Assembly: GCA_964036315.1 (NCBI GenBank)
Contig: OZ038507.1
Location: forward strand, 62,141,888-62,205,887
Length of the DNA: 64,000 bases
DNA from: Acanthosepion esculentum
Taxonomy: Eukaryota; Mollusca; Cephalopoda; Sepiida; Sepiidae
Direction: 5' to 3'
Shown here: in pieces, positions 51,699-62,885 of the stretch
Position numbering within the stretch: the stretch's first letter is position 1
Layout: every line of letters starts with the position of its first letter
Translations under genes and position numbers: made by a program
Notes under the pieces: generated by a model
The model's database searches: none
What the model was told of the DNA's origin: nothing
What the model saw: the letters and a program-made list of their open reading frames with translations, nothing else

Positions 51699-51980
51699 AG
51701 TTATGTGCCATGCTCAGGCGTTCATATATCTTTCGATACATGACTGACGAGGCAGATTTTTCCCCGCAGTAGGTTGCCATTTCTTTCTGCAGTAGACCAG
51801 CTGCCATCCAAGGCTATAGAACCCGGTCTGTCCTGCTATTTACCCACAGCCGGAGGGAGAAGAAGAGAATTCATACATTTCCCCAGCACGTAAGTGAATG
51901 TCATGGATTTGACTAGAATTCGAACTCGGCTCTCTGATTCCTCAATCCGAGCCGCTATCCATTACTCCACCGTGCGTCCT
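51699..51980 (-). repeat. tRNA-derived SINE, tandem second copy
   Basis: Directly follows the copy at 51414 in the same orientation, with the same block order and about 85-90 percent similarity by eye. Confidence 0.75.
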
Positions 51981-52009
51981 CCACCTTGCCAATACTGTCA
52001 TGCGGTCGA

Positions 52010-52255
52010 GGTACTAAGCTCATTAGGACAATTGCCGTGAAAATATTTATAGAAAAGACACAGGGAAGCCACGTCACGGCGGTGTGACAGTGACTGATGT
52101 CGAGATGCCAGGTCAGGACCGATAACATTACAGACCCTTCTTTGGATTTTGTCAAGAATCTACAAAAATTATAAAATCTGAAAGTGACCGTTGTCCTTAT
52201 GATGACTGGAACACTGGGAGTGTTACCAACAGCTGTGTCTTATAATAACTGATAT
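52010..52255 (-). pseudogene. LINE fragment, duplicate of 51085-51290
   Basis: 'GCCACGTCACGGCGGTGTGA' to 'TGACCGTTGTCCTTATGATG' matches the earlier block almost base for base. Confidence 0.7.
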
Positions 52256-52784
52256 ATTTAATGTATGAAAAGTAAAGCATCCAAATGTAACATTTATCGT
52301 AGGTAGTATATATTTCTAATTACATTGTTAAGTAGAGAGTTTTGTCCTCACTGGGTGCCACATGCACAATTCGACATTAGTTACTGTTATGGTGTCCTCT
52401 CTCTAAAGAGTCCATGTTGGACTCTTCCGCCTACTATAAAATTAGTGGGAGAGAAGGCCTTGGTGGAACAGTCGAATAGATTGAACGCTGGGTCATCCGA
52501 CACACACTCACTAGTCGTGTAATACTCTTCTGTTGTACTTACTGTTTAATATATGATATATCTGTAACGTTTGTTATTTCTTTAACCATTTACTTCGTCA
52601 CAACAGATAGCCTATCAAGGGTTGACATATCTCAAAAACAGCCAACCAAGCTCTGTATATAATGACTATTGAGGTAACCAATTGGTGAGTTCGATCCTCA
52701 CTGGGTACCGCATTACACAATCCGCCATTAAATAAAGCTACGTGGGTTGAAATGTCATAAAATCAGCAAGTCGAACCTTAACTG

Positions 52785-53170
52785 AATACTGCACAGTCTT
52801 CTCTTTCCAGTCTTGATAGAATCCAAAAGAGTCTCCGCGTACTTGTGGGTGATGTCCACGGACGAAAACTTCACCAGCCTCTCTTTATTTCCATAGAAAG
52901 CTTTCAAACGAACTACATTCCTTAGTTACACAAGTGGGTGGCATGACGGGTCTTAGCCGTAAAGGCTAGAACCTTTACGGCTAAGACCCGCCATGCCACC
53001 CACATTGTAGCGAACCTCATTCGTTTTCCATTGGTGGGATGTAAGTTCCACTCGAGTAGCGTCTTCCCACAAAATGCTGCTTTATGGAACCGACTCCCAA
53101 TCTCAAACTGTTTAAGTCTAGGGCTTACGGTTATCTTTCCCACCTATCCGCATAACCTGTGCATCTTACT
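52785..53170 (+). pseudogene. Second LINE lineage, RT C-terminus
   Basis: Plus-strand frames read SLDRIQKSLRVLVGDVHGRK and, after the hairpin, VANLIRFPLVGCKFHSSSVF then PQNAALWNRLPIS. The pattern 'LDRIQ..' to 'LWNRLP' is the C-terminal end of a non-LTR RT, different in detail from the abundant family. A 70-base near-perfect hairpin interrupts it. Confidence 0.5.
52934..53003. repeat. Near-perfect 32-bp hairpin
   Basis: Arms 52934-52965 and 52972-53003 pair with a single mismatch around a 6-base loop. It lies within the LINE coding region, so a local snap-back duplication is likely; a small-RNA hairpin is possible. Confidence 0.85.
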
Positions 53171-53187
53171 CGAGTGACACTTCAGTC

Positions 53188-53482
53188 AATCAGTTATGTG
53201 CCATGCGTGATACACGCTTAGGCGATCATGTATCTTTCGATACATGGCAGATTTTTATTTTCCCGCAGTAGGTTGGCATTTCTTTCTGTGGTAGACCAGT
53301 TACCATCCAAGGCTTTAGAACCCGGTCTGTCCTGCTATTTGCCCATAGCAGAAGAAGATAATTCATACCTTTCCCAAGGGTATTAGCACGTAAGTGAATG
53401 TAACGGATTCGACTGGAATTCGAACTCGGCTCTCCGATTCTCTAATCCGAGCCGCTAGCCAATACTCCACCGTGCCTCCTCG
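53188..53482 (-). repeat. tRNA-derived SINE (in a duplicated block)
   Basis: Copy of the family with head GGCACGGTGGAGTATTGGCT. The SINE and about 240 bases to its right are duplicated at 59386-59905. Confidence 0.75.
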
Positions 53483-53730
53483 ACTGATGAAAATAATAGT
53501 AAAATGAATAAACTTACCATGAATCTTTGTCGTTTCTGTAATTTTTTACTACTATTTCTGTTACTACTACGGCTACTATTGCTGTTCCTGTAATTACTGT
53601 TGCTACTACTACTGCTTCTTCAACTACTAGTACTACTGCTACATTTTTCATTTCACACTACTACACATGGAACGTTTAATAAGATGAGGTTATCTCCCTT
53701 TTATACAAAATCAGTAATCATTTTAACGCC
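53483..53730. repeat. Duplicated SINE flank
   Basis: 'ACCATGAATCTTTGTCGTTT' through 'ATGGAACGTTTAATAAGATG' recurs at 59673-59905. It is rich in TACTACTRC triplets. Confidence 0.85.
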
Positions 53731-53782
53731 TCCTAACAGAGGTCATTTTTTAACACGTTAGGTTTCTTTAAGTTCCCTCCCT

Positions 53783-53783
53783 G

Positions 53784-53820
<37 letters not shown>

Positions 53821-53880
53821 TCTTTCTCTCACTCTCTCTCTTTCTCTTTCTCTCTCTCTCTCTCTCTTTCTCTTTCTCTC
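53783..53880. repeat. (CT)n microsatellite
   Basis: CT run of about 96 bases with scattered TTT interruptions. Confidence 0.95.
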
Positions 53881-54834
53881 ATAATCATTATTTATATTGC
53901 GTTTTTTTTAATTTATTTATTTTCAGCCCTCCCCAGCGTTTAGCAAGCAGACACCTGTTTTGTTAACTTTTAACATCGTCGCTTTTCAGAATGGTTTGTT
54001 TTTTTCCTCGTCTAAATCAAACTGCTGTTCATACTCCCTCTTACCTAGAAACGAAAGGAAGGTTCCCCGCTACTTTATATCAAAGATGTCGTCTGGTTTA
54101 TCAACTGTATTTTATTTTATTTTTTGCGTTTTTTTTCCCGTTAAATTTTTGTACATATTTTTATGTTTTATATAAATTCAGAGATGATGATGATGACGAT
54201 GATGATGATAAAAACGATGACAACAATAACTGGAAGTACCCGTGAATATTTCACGGTTTTCATATTTTCATTTACTGATGAATCTTAATTCTTAAGTTAA
54301 TCATCGAATAAGCTCATGGTGAGTTCTACAACAATAAAATGTCCGTAGAAATTCCCCTATCGCATCGTTCAATATTTGAGCTTAACCACTTTAACAAGAT
54401 ATTACAATAACACTCATAAATACGAATGCTGGTCGTTATTTTAAGAAGTAAGGGGGTACAATTGAAAAGATTTGAAATTAAAAACTTTTTCCATTTCACC
54501 GAAACAGCCGTTAAACACTTCTTTCTTTCTTTCTTTCTTTCTTTCTTCAATGAAATCAAGTAGTATCTTTTCTTCTATTACCAGGCGATCAAAACGGAAT
54601 GGTCCATTTTTTCTGAGGCATTGACAGGAGAAATTAAACACTTTTATCTTCTCTTATTTCTTTCGAGACAAATCCCCCGTCTTATGAACATTTCTCTTAA
54701 TAATAATTGAAAAATAATTCTGCAAACGATATTATTTTATTTTACTTATGGCAATTGGATTTTTGGCGATTGTCTTACTCGGTTTCCGTCTTTTAATAGT
54801 GTGCGTCGGGAAAATGCCGCTTTTATCGCCGTCG
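53881..54834. other. Unassigned sequence before the U2-type SINE
   Basis: No gene recognised. It holds a GAT-rich stretch (54182-54220), a (CTTT)n run (54516-54547), and near 54590-54630 the phrase 'TGAGGCATTGACAGG', also present in the tail after 55495 and reversed near 60258. Confidence 0.4.
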
Positions 54835-55560
54835 CCCTTCGCTTCTTGGCCTTTTGACTAAGATCAAAGTGTAGTATCTGTTCCCGGATACTTGCTCTGA
54901 TCGTCTTTTGACTGGGATTCGATCACTGCGCTGGTACTATCGCGGCTACGTCTAGATATGACCAGCTTCGCGACCGGCTTGGACAAGCTAGGACCAGTAA
55001 GACCAGCCAAGACCACCGGTCCGAGTGGAAACGCTCGGGTCATGCCCCTCCCTCCCCCCACGTTAAAAACCGACCTTGTGTCACAACCTGACTCAGTGGG
55101 GGGTCAAGTAGATACCGGCCTTTTGGCTGAGATTCTTTTGCTTTACCGGCCTTTTGGCTGAGATTCGATTACTTGATACTTACCTGGTGTAGGGATTCGT
55201 CCCTGCGCTGGTAGTATCATGGCTGCGACTAGCTTGGACCGGCTCCTGCCTGAACCAGCTATGACCTGCTCTGACCAGCTTGGACAAGCTAAGACCATCT
55301 ATGACTAGCTTAGACCAGCTCTGACCAGCTTGGGCAAGCTATGACCAGCGGCCCGGGTGAAAACACTCGGGTCCCCACTTTAAAAACCGACCTTGTGTCA
55401 CAACCTGACTCAGTGGGGGTGTCACGTAAATACCTCTTGGCCTTTTGGCTGAGATCAAATTGTAGTATCTGTTCTTATCAGCTTAATCTGATCAAGAATG
55501 TTCCATTAGTTATGAGGCATTGACAGGACGTTACGACAAGCTAACTAACAAAGGGAGGGA
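54835..55560 (+). repeat. Multi-headed U2-snRNA-derived SINE
   Basis: Head at 54839-54885 reads TCGCTTCTTGGCCTTTTGAC then TAAGATCAAAGTGTAGTATC then TGTTC, almost the U2 snRNA 5' end including the branch-site-recognition GTAGTA. Partial heads CCGGCCTTTTGGCTGAGATT occur near 55113 and 55142. A third long head at 55430-55490 (CTCTTGGCCTTTTGGCTGAG, TTGTAGTATCTGTTCTTATC, AGCTTAATCTGAT) extends about 60 bases into U2 stem IIa. Bodies carry 'GACCAGCTTGGACAAGCTA' repeats and 'ACCGACCTTGTGTCACAACC'. Confidence 0.8.
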
Positions 55561-55964
55561 CGAGTACAAGTATATTTGAATAATAAAAATAATGATGCTG
55601 ACCTTGATGACGATGATGATGGTTTTATTTAATGCATGGGTTTTCACACCGGATGGCATCTAGTAATTTTCATTAGGGAGCAAGTGACAACAAGTTTCCG
55701 ACGCCACCACTAACTCCCTGTATGCTCCTCAGAATAGAAGAATGAGTGTTATGCTGATTATGATCTGGCACAAGGACGAAAGTGTGGAGCACACAGTGAG
55801 AAGAATGATTGACTGTCATGATGAATTTTGACTCGAAATATGCATTTTTCTTGAGGACCAAGTGACAGCAAATCTCATCATAGCTCCGTAACGCTTTCCA
55901 CAAATAGATCGTAGAAGGTCATGCTCTCCACAGAATCCTTTTCTTTATTATCTGTAAAATTTAT

Positions 55965-56970
55965 TTTAATCATATCAACTCATGCAAGGCAGTAAAGCCA
56001 CTAAGACACGAGGGGTTACTGAGTGTAAAAGAATAAGGGGAAAAAAGAAACATTATTAAGGAGAGAGAACAATAAAAGGAGTGGAATCAATAAGGCAGTC
56101 GATAACGATTAGCATTGGGTTTAAATTTTTAAAGATCAAAGTTGGATGGAAAGCATGAAGCTGGGAGAGGATTCCACAAACGAGAAGTACGATAGAAGAA
56201 ACTGTTAGCTTAGAACTTACGATTACATATTGTTGTATAGACCCTTGGTGGGGATGGTTTTGGGGCGACGGCTTCAATTACATAACAAAAGTACATTCTT
56301 ATTTCGCTCGTCTTCTTCCGGCCGTCGATCCCAAGTTGTTTTGGTTCGGAGATAAACGAACTTCAACACAGCTATTTTATTAACGTCGACGCATACATTT
56401 TTACCTATCCAGTGGGTTTCCTCTCCCTCCGCTGTGGAGAAGATTCAAACACGAAAGAAACACGACATTGTTTGACAGTTTAGACTAGATTCCTCGAAAC
56501 CCCTTTGTCTATCTATCGTTTTCACGCTGACTCAAAGAATCAAAATCGACTTCCTTGTTTTGTCTTCCATCTGACCTCAAAAGTCAACCTCAGGAAGTCG
56601 GAGCAGCGATACACTTTCTCTAAATCATAATAGTCTGCTAAACTATCATTTAACATAGGTACCATAGCGAAGATTTCATTCGAACGATTATCATGAAAGT
56701 ATTTATAGAAAAGACACAATAACGATACATTACGGCGGCGGGAAACTGACTGAAGTCGAGACGTTAGGTCTGGATCAGTAATATTGCTGATTCTTCTTTG
56801 AATTTATGATGATTTTCTGAATATACAGTTGGAGCACCGGACCAGATGTGGTAGCAATATTCAAAGCATGGACGAATGGTGGACTTATAAATATGCATGA
56901 TAGATTCTGAAGAGAAAAATTGTCTAATACGACACAATGAACCGACTTAGCCATAGCAATTTGGGAAAGA
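55965..56970 (-). pseudogene. LINE 3' region with a 425-bp insertion
   Basis: RT C-terminal/3' UTR sequence at 55965-56230 and 56656-56970 (SSPPFVHALNIATTSGPVLQ region) on the minus strand, in the order of one copy, split by the block at 56231-56655. Confidence 0.6.
56231..56655. repeat. Solo-LTR-like insertion
   Basis: Begins TGTTGTATAGACCC and ends ATTTAACA, inserted in the LINE. TG...CA ends and the 425-bp size fit an LTR, but no clear target duplication was found. Confidence 0.4.
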
Positions 56971-57004
56971 TAGTGGGGAGGTTTCCACTTGGTTTTTCTA
57001 CCGT

Positions 57005-57345
57005 TTGAATTCAAAGCTGTTTTTCTCCTTTCATGGCGTAGGCAATCATGGCTCTCCACGGAATCCTTTTCTTAATTTATCTGTGAATTACCATAAATTC
57101 TTGGGAAAGATAGTGGACGGATTTCGCAATGCCGCCTCCACAGTTTTGAATTCAGAGCTATTTTTCTCATTTCGGGTCATTGACGATCATGGCTCTCCAA
57201 GAAAATCTTTTTCTTTATTATCTGTAAAATGCTATGATTTACTAGGAATTATAGTAGAATGGTTTCTCATTGCTTTCTCCGTGGTTTTGATTTCGAAGCA
57301 CTGTTTCTCCACAGCTTCCTTCTTTCTCTATTAATTGTTATAACT
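57005..57345. repeat. Tandem repeat of about 139 bp
   Basis: The phrase TTTTGAATTCAAAGCTGTTT or variants recurs near 57003, 57144 and 57283, each followed by 'CATGGCTCTCCA' in the first two. Diverged copies; a piece also lies at 55918-55960. Confidence 0.7.
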
Positions 57346-57569
57346 ACTTGAGAAAGATAGGGTACTGGTTTCCACTGCCTCTAGAATCAGAGGGAACCCT
57401 TATTATTAACCACATACCATTTATTCGAGAGGCAGTCGAGGGTAACTTTTTAAAAGAAATCATCATCTTCATCATCATCATTATTCTGGATGTGGCCGTA
57501 TGATCATTGCGCAACAGGCTTTGCCGCTGGGCAAAGTTTCGTCCGGGGAGGTAGACAGTCCCTGAACCC

Positions 57570-58055
57570 GTGTATACGGGTTCTAATGGACATATTTTTG
57601 GCCGAGCCTACGGGCTCGGGGAGCCCACATTAAACCGGCCTTGTGCCACATTCGACACACGTGGGAGTGTTGTTAAATATCGACACTTATTTTTTTTCCG
57701 AAGATGGAAAAAAAAAAAGACGAAAAATGGATCAGGCCGGAAATTAAATTCCTGCAACCCTGTTAATACAAAAGAAATGTGTCGTTGCTTACAATCTCCT
57801 CGATTGGAAGGTAAAGTTTGTGTAAATACAGAGATACAGCCAGCCACTAAAAGTTACTGTATTTTCCGGCTTACAAGACGCAATTTTTTTTTTGCTAAAG
57901 AATACCCTGAAAAATACGTGTGCGTCTTCCAAGACGAATGTAAGACTGAAGTACGCTTGGACGGTCACCTAATTGGCTTGACTGATAGGGACGTGGATTT
58001 GTATGTTGAGTCATTACACTATAATGTTACCTATCTAATTCAGCCTTTTATATGA
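57570..58055 (+). other. 161-codon open frame, probably not a gene
   Basis: The frame crosses a repeat boundary (a TGTATTTTCCGGCTTACAAG MITE end at 57862) and a poly(A) run near 57705, and it matches no family I know. I list it only because it is long for this AT-rich sequence. Confidence 0.15.
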
Positions 58056-58240
58056 TGTAACCACAATACTTAGCTGTTAGAAGTATTTTCAAGACTATAA
58101 ACCTTCCTGGAGCCGAGCCAGAAGCTTTAACATGCTCTGTTTACTAGCAGCGACAGTAACCTTTCTGCTCTTGACTAGTATGTCATTACCATACAAACAA
58201 AATCGGACGAGTGATTAATATAAACAATACGCGGCGCCAG
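57862..58240. repeat. MITE-like repeat, related to 43332
   Basis: Left end TACTGTATTTTCCGGCTTAC. At its right, 'TCTTGACTAGTATGTCATTA' is the reverse complement of sequence at 43480-43505. Another end, inverted, is at 58775-58882. Confidence 0.5.
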
Positions 58241-58261
58241 TATGTGAGGGACGTATGGTGA

Positions 58262-58780
58262 ATGTGTTGTTTGGTTCGTTTTGTTGTGTTTTACGGCATA
58301 TCAACTTCAATGGGTTATTTAATGCCGACAACTTTATTTTTCCTGGTAATATTTTGTTTTGTCAAAAATGTATTTCTGGTAATATTTTTTTCCTCAAAAA
58401 TGTATAGCTGGTAATATTATTTTAAAACATGTATTACTGGTAATATTTTTTTATCAAAAATATATTGCTGGTAATATTTATTTTTCTTCAAATATTTATT
58501 TCTGGTAATGATTTTTTTTACAAAGTATTTCTGGTATTAAAACCTATTTTTACGCTTTTATAATGCTTTTTACCTCAGTTTCGGGGTTAACTATTTGCCC
58601 ATAGCTGGGACCCTAACAGGTGCTACCACCCCGCGTCAGAGTCGACCTGGGAACATCAGCAATTAAGAGGTGGTTCCACGCTCCTCAAAACCTCCTGATC
58701 AGAGGCCTTGCTGTTGGACGTAGCTTATTGTCTTACCTTGGACGCGGATGTAGTTTATCGTCATGCCCAGGACGTGTGTT
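58262..58780 (+). repeat. Minisatellite-bearing element
   Basis: ATGGGTTATTTAATGCCGAC, then six or more units of about 40 bases ending 'TGGTAATATTTTT' (58340-58540), then 'GGTGCTACCACC' and 'GGTGGTTCCACGCTCCTCAA'. Unit count differs between copies. Confidence 0.7.
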
Positions 58781-58884
58781 GTTGTATGAGAATGACTTTT
58801 TTTTTTTCTTAGAAATTTCTTTCCAATATTTGGGTGCGTCTTCCAAGCCGCAGCCTCTTGTAATCCGGAAAGTACGGTAACTAA

Positions 58885-59385
58885 CCTGAATTCACAATTA
58901 CGTACAAAGTCGGAGGATTTGTAAAGTAATAGATTATACTACTAGTACACAATAAACAATTATTTTTCACGGCATGCATTTTTAATAAACGGGTGGTTCA
59001 AATAAAACGTAGCGGGTTGTCCCTTAATTTTCAAAATTTTAAAAGCGGGTCGACGGAAAACGCTAACTGTTCGGTCAACGAATGCCGTATGTTTCGTTAT
59101 AAGGAAACGGTTAATTTCACAATTACGATTGCCATTACCCGCTCTGTTTATTCAAGAGATGAAAAGTAAATGACGGGCGACACAAAACTTACGTTTGAAA
59201 TTATCTCTCCTTTCAAAACAGGAGTGGTTAAATTAAAGACCGGGGATTTTAGGCGAGACCAGCAAGAGCACAAGAAACATCTTTTTTTGTAAGTTCATCA
59301 AAACAAAAAAAAAAAAAAAAAAGAAAAATTAGATGTTTTGTTTGATTTTTTTATTACCAAAAATAATAATTTATTCCAAATCAAT
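58885..59385. other. Unassigned sequence
   Basis: No gene or known repeat recognised; a poly(A)-rich run lies near 59300-59330. Confidence 0.4.
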
Positions 59386-59905
59386 CAGTTATGTGTCATG
59401 CGCGATACACGCTTAGGCGATCATGTATCTTTCGATACATGGCAGATTTTCTTTTCCCCGCAGTCGGTTGGCATTTCTTTCTGTGGTAGACCAGTTACCA
59501 CCCAAGGCTATAGAACCTGTTCTGTCCTGCTATTTGCTGGGGGGGGGGGTCAGAAGAAGAGAATTCATACCTTTCCCAAGGGTATTAGCACGTAAGTGAA
59601 TTCGACTGGAATTCGAACTCGGCTCTCCGATTCCCCAATCCGAACCGCTAGCCATTACTCCACCGTGCCTCCTCGACTGGTGAACATAATAGTAAAATAA
59701 ATAAATAAACTTACCATGAATCTTTGTCGTTTCTACTATTTCTGTTACTACTACGGCTACAAATGCTGTTCCTGTAATTACTGTTGCTACTATTACTGCT
59801 TCTTCAACTACTAGTACTACTACTACATTTTTCATTTCACACTACTACACATGGAACGTTTAATAAGATGAGGTTATCTCCCTTCTATACAAAATCAGTA
59901 ATCAT
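59386..59905 (-). repeat. Duplicate of the 53188-53730 SINE block
   Basis: SINE 59386-59672 plus flank to 59905, nearly identical in order to 53188-53730. It has a G9-10 run near 59540 not seen in the other copy. Confidence 0.8.
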
Positions 59906-59908
59906 TTC

Positions 59909-60132
59909 AGATCTTTTCCAGCGGTAGGTTGCCATTTCTTTCTGCGGTAGACCAGTTGTCATCCAAGGCTATAGAACCAGGTCTGTCCTGCTATTTACCC
60001 ATAACTGGGAGGAGAAGAAAAGGATTTATACCTTTCCCCAATGTATTAGCACGTAAGTGAATGTAATGGATTAGAGTGGAATTCGAACGCGGCACTCCGT
60101 TTCCACTATCCATTACTCCAGCGTGCCTCCTT
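59909..60132 (-). repeat. tRNA-derived SINE inserted at the duplicate's end
   Basis: Same family, 3'-truncated at 'CAGATCTTTTCCAGCGGTAGG'. It lies exactly where the duplicated block stops matching. Confidence 0.7.
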
Positions 60133-60234
60133 TATTTTTAATAAGAAATAAAAAGAACAAAGACAGAACGCATATATACTTAATATCGTAAAATAATTCT
60201 GCTTGTGTCTCCCTTCGTTAGTTAGTTCCTTAGT

Positions 60235-60460
60235 TAGTTCGCACGACCATTATGCCCTGTCAATGCCTAATAAATAATGGATTATTCCTTTTTGACCACG
60301 TGAAAAGACGGAAATGACATTTCAGAGATGCTACTGGGTTCCAGTGAAAAAAAGAACGAAAGAAAGAAAGAAAGAAACAAACAAACAAAGAACTGCTACC
60401 ATTACCAAATAGATAATGGACTATTCCATTTTGATTGCGTGGAAAGACATTGCTCCACCC
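60235..60460. repeat. Repeat with 'ccctgtcaatgcc' and 'ataatggactattcc' blocks
   Basis: TTATGCCCTGTCAATGCCTA (reverse of the 55515 tail) and two 'ATGGAYTATTCC' blocks 120-130 bases apart. Confidence 0.4.
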
Positions 60461-60544
60461 CTGTAAGAAATTAAAATAAAACAGATCGCTTTATAGGAAA
60501 TTTTAGCTTAATCAAAAATATATACATTGAACGAAAAAATAAAC

Positions 60545-60900
60545 TACCTTTTAATTGCTGTTGTTCCCAGGTCCACCCTGAACCGCGGTGGTAGCATCTG
60601 TTAGGGTCCTAGCTATGGGCAAATAGTTAACCCTCAAACTCGGTTCAAAACACTAGGAAAATATAAAAATACATTTTTATAGTAAAAATACTGGCAATAG
60701 ATTTTTTTTAAATATATATTACCAACAACAATTAAAAAAACAAATAAGAGCAAACAATACATCTTCTATTCATATGAATCTAGCATAAAAATCTTGTCAG
60801 CATTAAATAACCCATTGAGCTTGATATACCGTTAAACCAAACCAAACCAAATCTAAATGAAGCGATTGATTGATTGTTTGGTTCGTTTTATATGGCTTAT
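60545..60900 (-). repeat. Minisatellite-bearing element, short copy
   Basis: Reverse orientation of 58262-58780, with about two internal units (60660-60760) and the end CATTAAATAACCCATTGAGC. Confidence 0.65.
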
Positions 60901-61011
60901 CAACACTTTGTAAATTATTTAAAGCCAGAAAAATATTTTTAGATTGTAAGATTTTTTTTGGGGGGGGGGGGGATAGTAATAATTTAGTGATACATGTCTT
61001 ACTAATTAACC

Positions 61012-61256
61012 CGTAGCTTGAGGGGAGAAGAGTTGGAATCATACCTTTCCCCAGAGTATTGGCGTGTAAGTAAATGTAACGAACCCGACAGGAATTGCAA
61101 CTCGGTTCTCTGATTAACAATTCCGAGCCATTATCCATTACACCATCCGGTGTTCTCAAGCGTTCATCCATCTAGGTATTGACCAGGCTCAACGTTGCTT
61201 AACTTCGGTGGTCGTACAGGAACCGGTGTTCCAACGTGATGTGGCTATAACGGGTC
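61012..61256 (-). repeat. SINE with 5S-rRNA-like plus tRNA-like head
   Basis: Minus strand 61256-61139 reads GCCACATCACGTTGGAACAC, CGGTTCCTGTACGACCACCG, AAGTTAAGCAACGTTGAGCC, TGGTCAATACCTAGATGGAT and GAGAACACCGGATGGTGT: near-full-length 5S rRNA. It is directly followed by a tRNA-like module (GTGTAATGGATAATGGCTCG; B-box-like GAGTTGCAATTCC) and a SINE body piece (CACGCCAATACTCTGG). The 5S internal promoter boxes are largely recognisable. Confidence 0.75.
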
Positions 61257-61334
61257 TGATTGTTAGCAATTAAAGGTTGTTTTTTTTTTTAAGCCGACAT
61301 CGTTTCTTATGATAGTAGTTTTTTTTTTTTAAAT

Positions 61335-62130
61335 CACGTCACCCTCTGCATGGCAGTAAAGCCACTGAGACGCAAGGGGTCACTGAGTGTGAAAGAATGA
61401 GATAAAAGAGAAACATTATTAAGGAGCGAGAACAATAGAAGAGTAATCAGGAAGACAGTAGATAACGATTGACATTGTATTTAAAATTTAACAGAGTCAA
61501 AGTTAGCTGGAAAGTATGGAACCGGAAGGGAGTTCCACAAGCGAGAAGAGCGAAAAAAGAAACTGTTAGCATAGAACTTACGGCTACCTGTAGCCAGCTC
61601 AACTGTAAATTGATAAAATCTTGCCGCCAGTCTAGTACTGTGCTTGAATTTAAAAAAATCTAGATACCAAAGAGGGAAGTAATATTTGTTTTGAAAACAT
61701 GCAAAAATTTGACACAGGCCAAAAGCGAAGAAGTCTGGTCTTCATTCTGACTTATCTTAAACTTAGCTCGCCACAATTATTGACCCAAACATACCACAGT
61801 ATTCCTAACACCGAAACAACACATTCTTACTTGCCGTTTTTACTACAGCCACCATAATAGCTCAAAGTATCTATGAAGTCCGAATTAGTTCCCATATGTA
61901 CAATTTGTCTGTCGGCGTGGGGGAATAAAAATAACATTATAAAGAAATGTTCATTAGAACAATTGCCATGAAAGTATTTATAGAAAAGGCACAGGGAAGC
62001 TACATTACGGCGGTGGGAAATTGACTGAAACCGAGACGCCAGGTTAGGACCAATAATATTGCTGATTCTTCTTTGGATTTTAACAAGAATCTTTACATAT
62101 ACGGTAGGCGCATCAGACCATATGTGACAG
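61335..62130 (-). pseudogene. LINE 3' region with subfamily insertion
   Basis: 3' UTR and RT C-terminus at 61335-61660; a 290-base insert (61670-61950) related to that at 31600-32150; RT sequence again to 62130. Confidence 0.6.
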
Positions 62131-62264
62131 CATCGTTCAAAGTATGAATGTTACAGTATAACCGTGTCTGAGTGGACATAACTGTTTTTTTTTTTTATCA
62201 ATGAAATTAATGTCAACTCTCCCACAGAGAAAAGTCTTATTAAAGAAAAACGTACCCAACTCCT

Positions 62265-62400
62265 TCTCGACAGGAATTGAACCTGCATTCCATCTTTAAT
62301 TTGAGAAATCAGCTTCAGGCGTATTTACGAGATGTAGATGCGCGGGTAGCGTAAAGGCAATCGGCGATCCGAGTTAAATTCTGACCGTAAATCTGTTTCG
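62265..62400. repeat. tRNA-like fragments
   Basis: Minus strand near 62300-62265 has B-box GGTTCAATTCCTGTCG; plus strand near 62340-62388 has GGGTAGCGTAAAGG and GAGTTAAATTCTG. No complete cloverleaf was found, so SINE debris is likely. Confidence 0.3.
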
Positions 62401-62639
62401 CTTATTTTACACAATTCTCTTTGGAAAAAAACATTTACCGCCTTCCCCCAGCTATGGGATTAAACAGCAGAGCACACGAAATACTCTAGCCTTGGCCTTA
62501 TCAACCTTTAGAAGGGATTGACCTTACAAAGTGCTTTTAATTTTGTACTTGTTTTAACGGATAAACGTTGGAAAAGCATCTGCCCGATAATGCCGATTGT
62601 GCGTAGTTCTGACACTAAGTTTTATTGTGGCTAATATCA

Positions 62640-62885
62640 ACAATTCCGTTACGAAAGAAAGTGTAAGAAATATAGTACTGTACATTTAATCAACCACACT
62701 ATCCAATCTGAGACTGGTCAAAATTCATGTATTACAAAAGAAAGAGTAAGTATATAGTATATAGTGGATAATATTAAGAATTATATTAAGAAAGAAAGAG
62801 TAAGAATATAGTATATAGTGGCTAATATTAACAATTATATTAAGAAAGAAAGAGGAATAATATAATATATAATGGCTAATAATAA
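62640..62885. repeat. About 55-bp tandem repeat, 3-4 copies
   Basis: 'AAGAAAGAGTAAG' and 'TATAGTATATAGTGG' recur near 62738, 62794 and 62847. Confidence 0.75.

Noticed and set aside
54839..54885. A functional U2 snRNA gene
   Set aside because: Similarity ends after about 45-60 bases, it lacks the Sm site and 3' stems, and it is part of a repeated element.
57570..58055. Host protein-coding gene of 161 codons
   Set aside because: Crosses repeat boundaries and low-complexity runs, and matches no family I can recognise.
61139..61256. A functional 5S rRNA gene
   Set aside because: Several substitutions and a direct run into a tRNA-like SINE head, with no terminator T-run at the 3' end.
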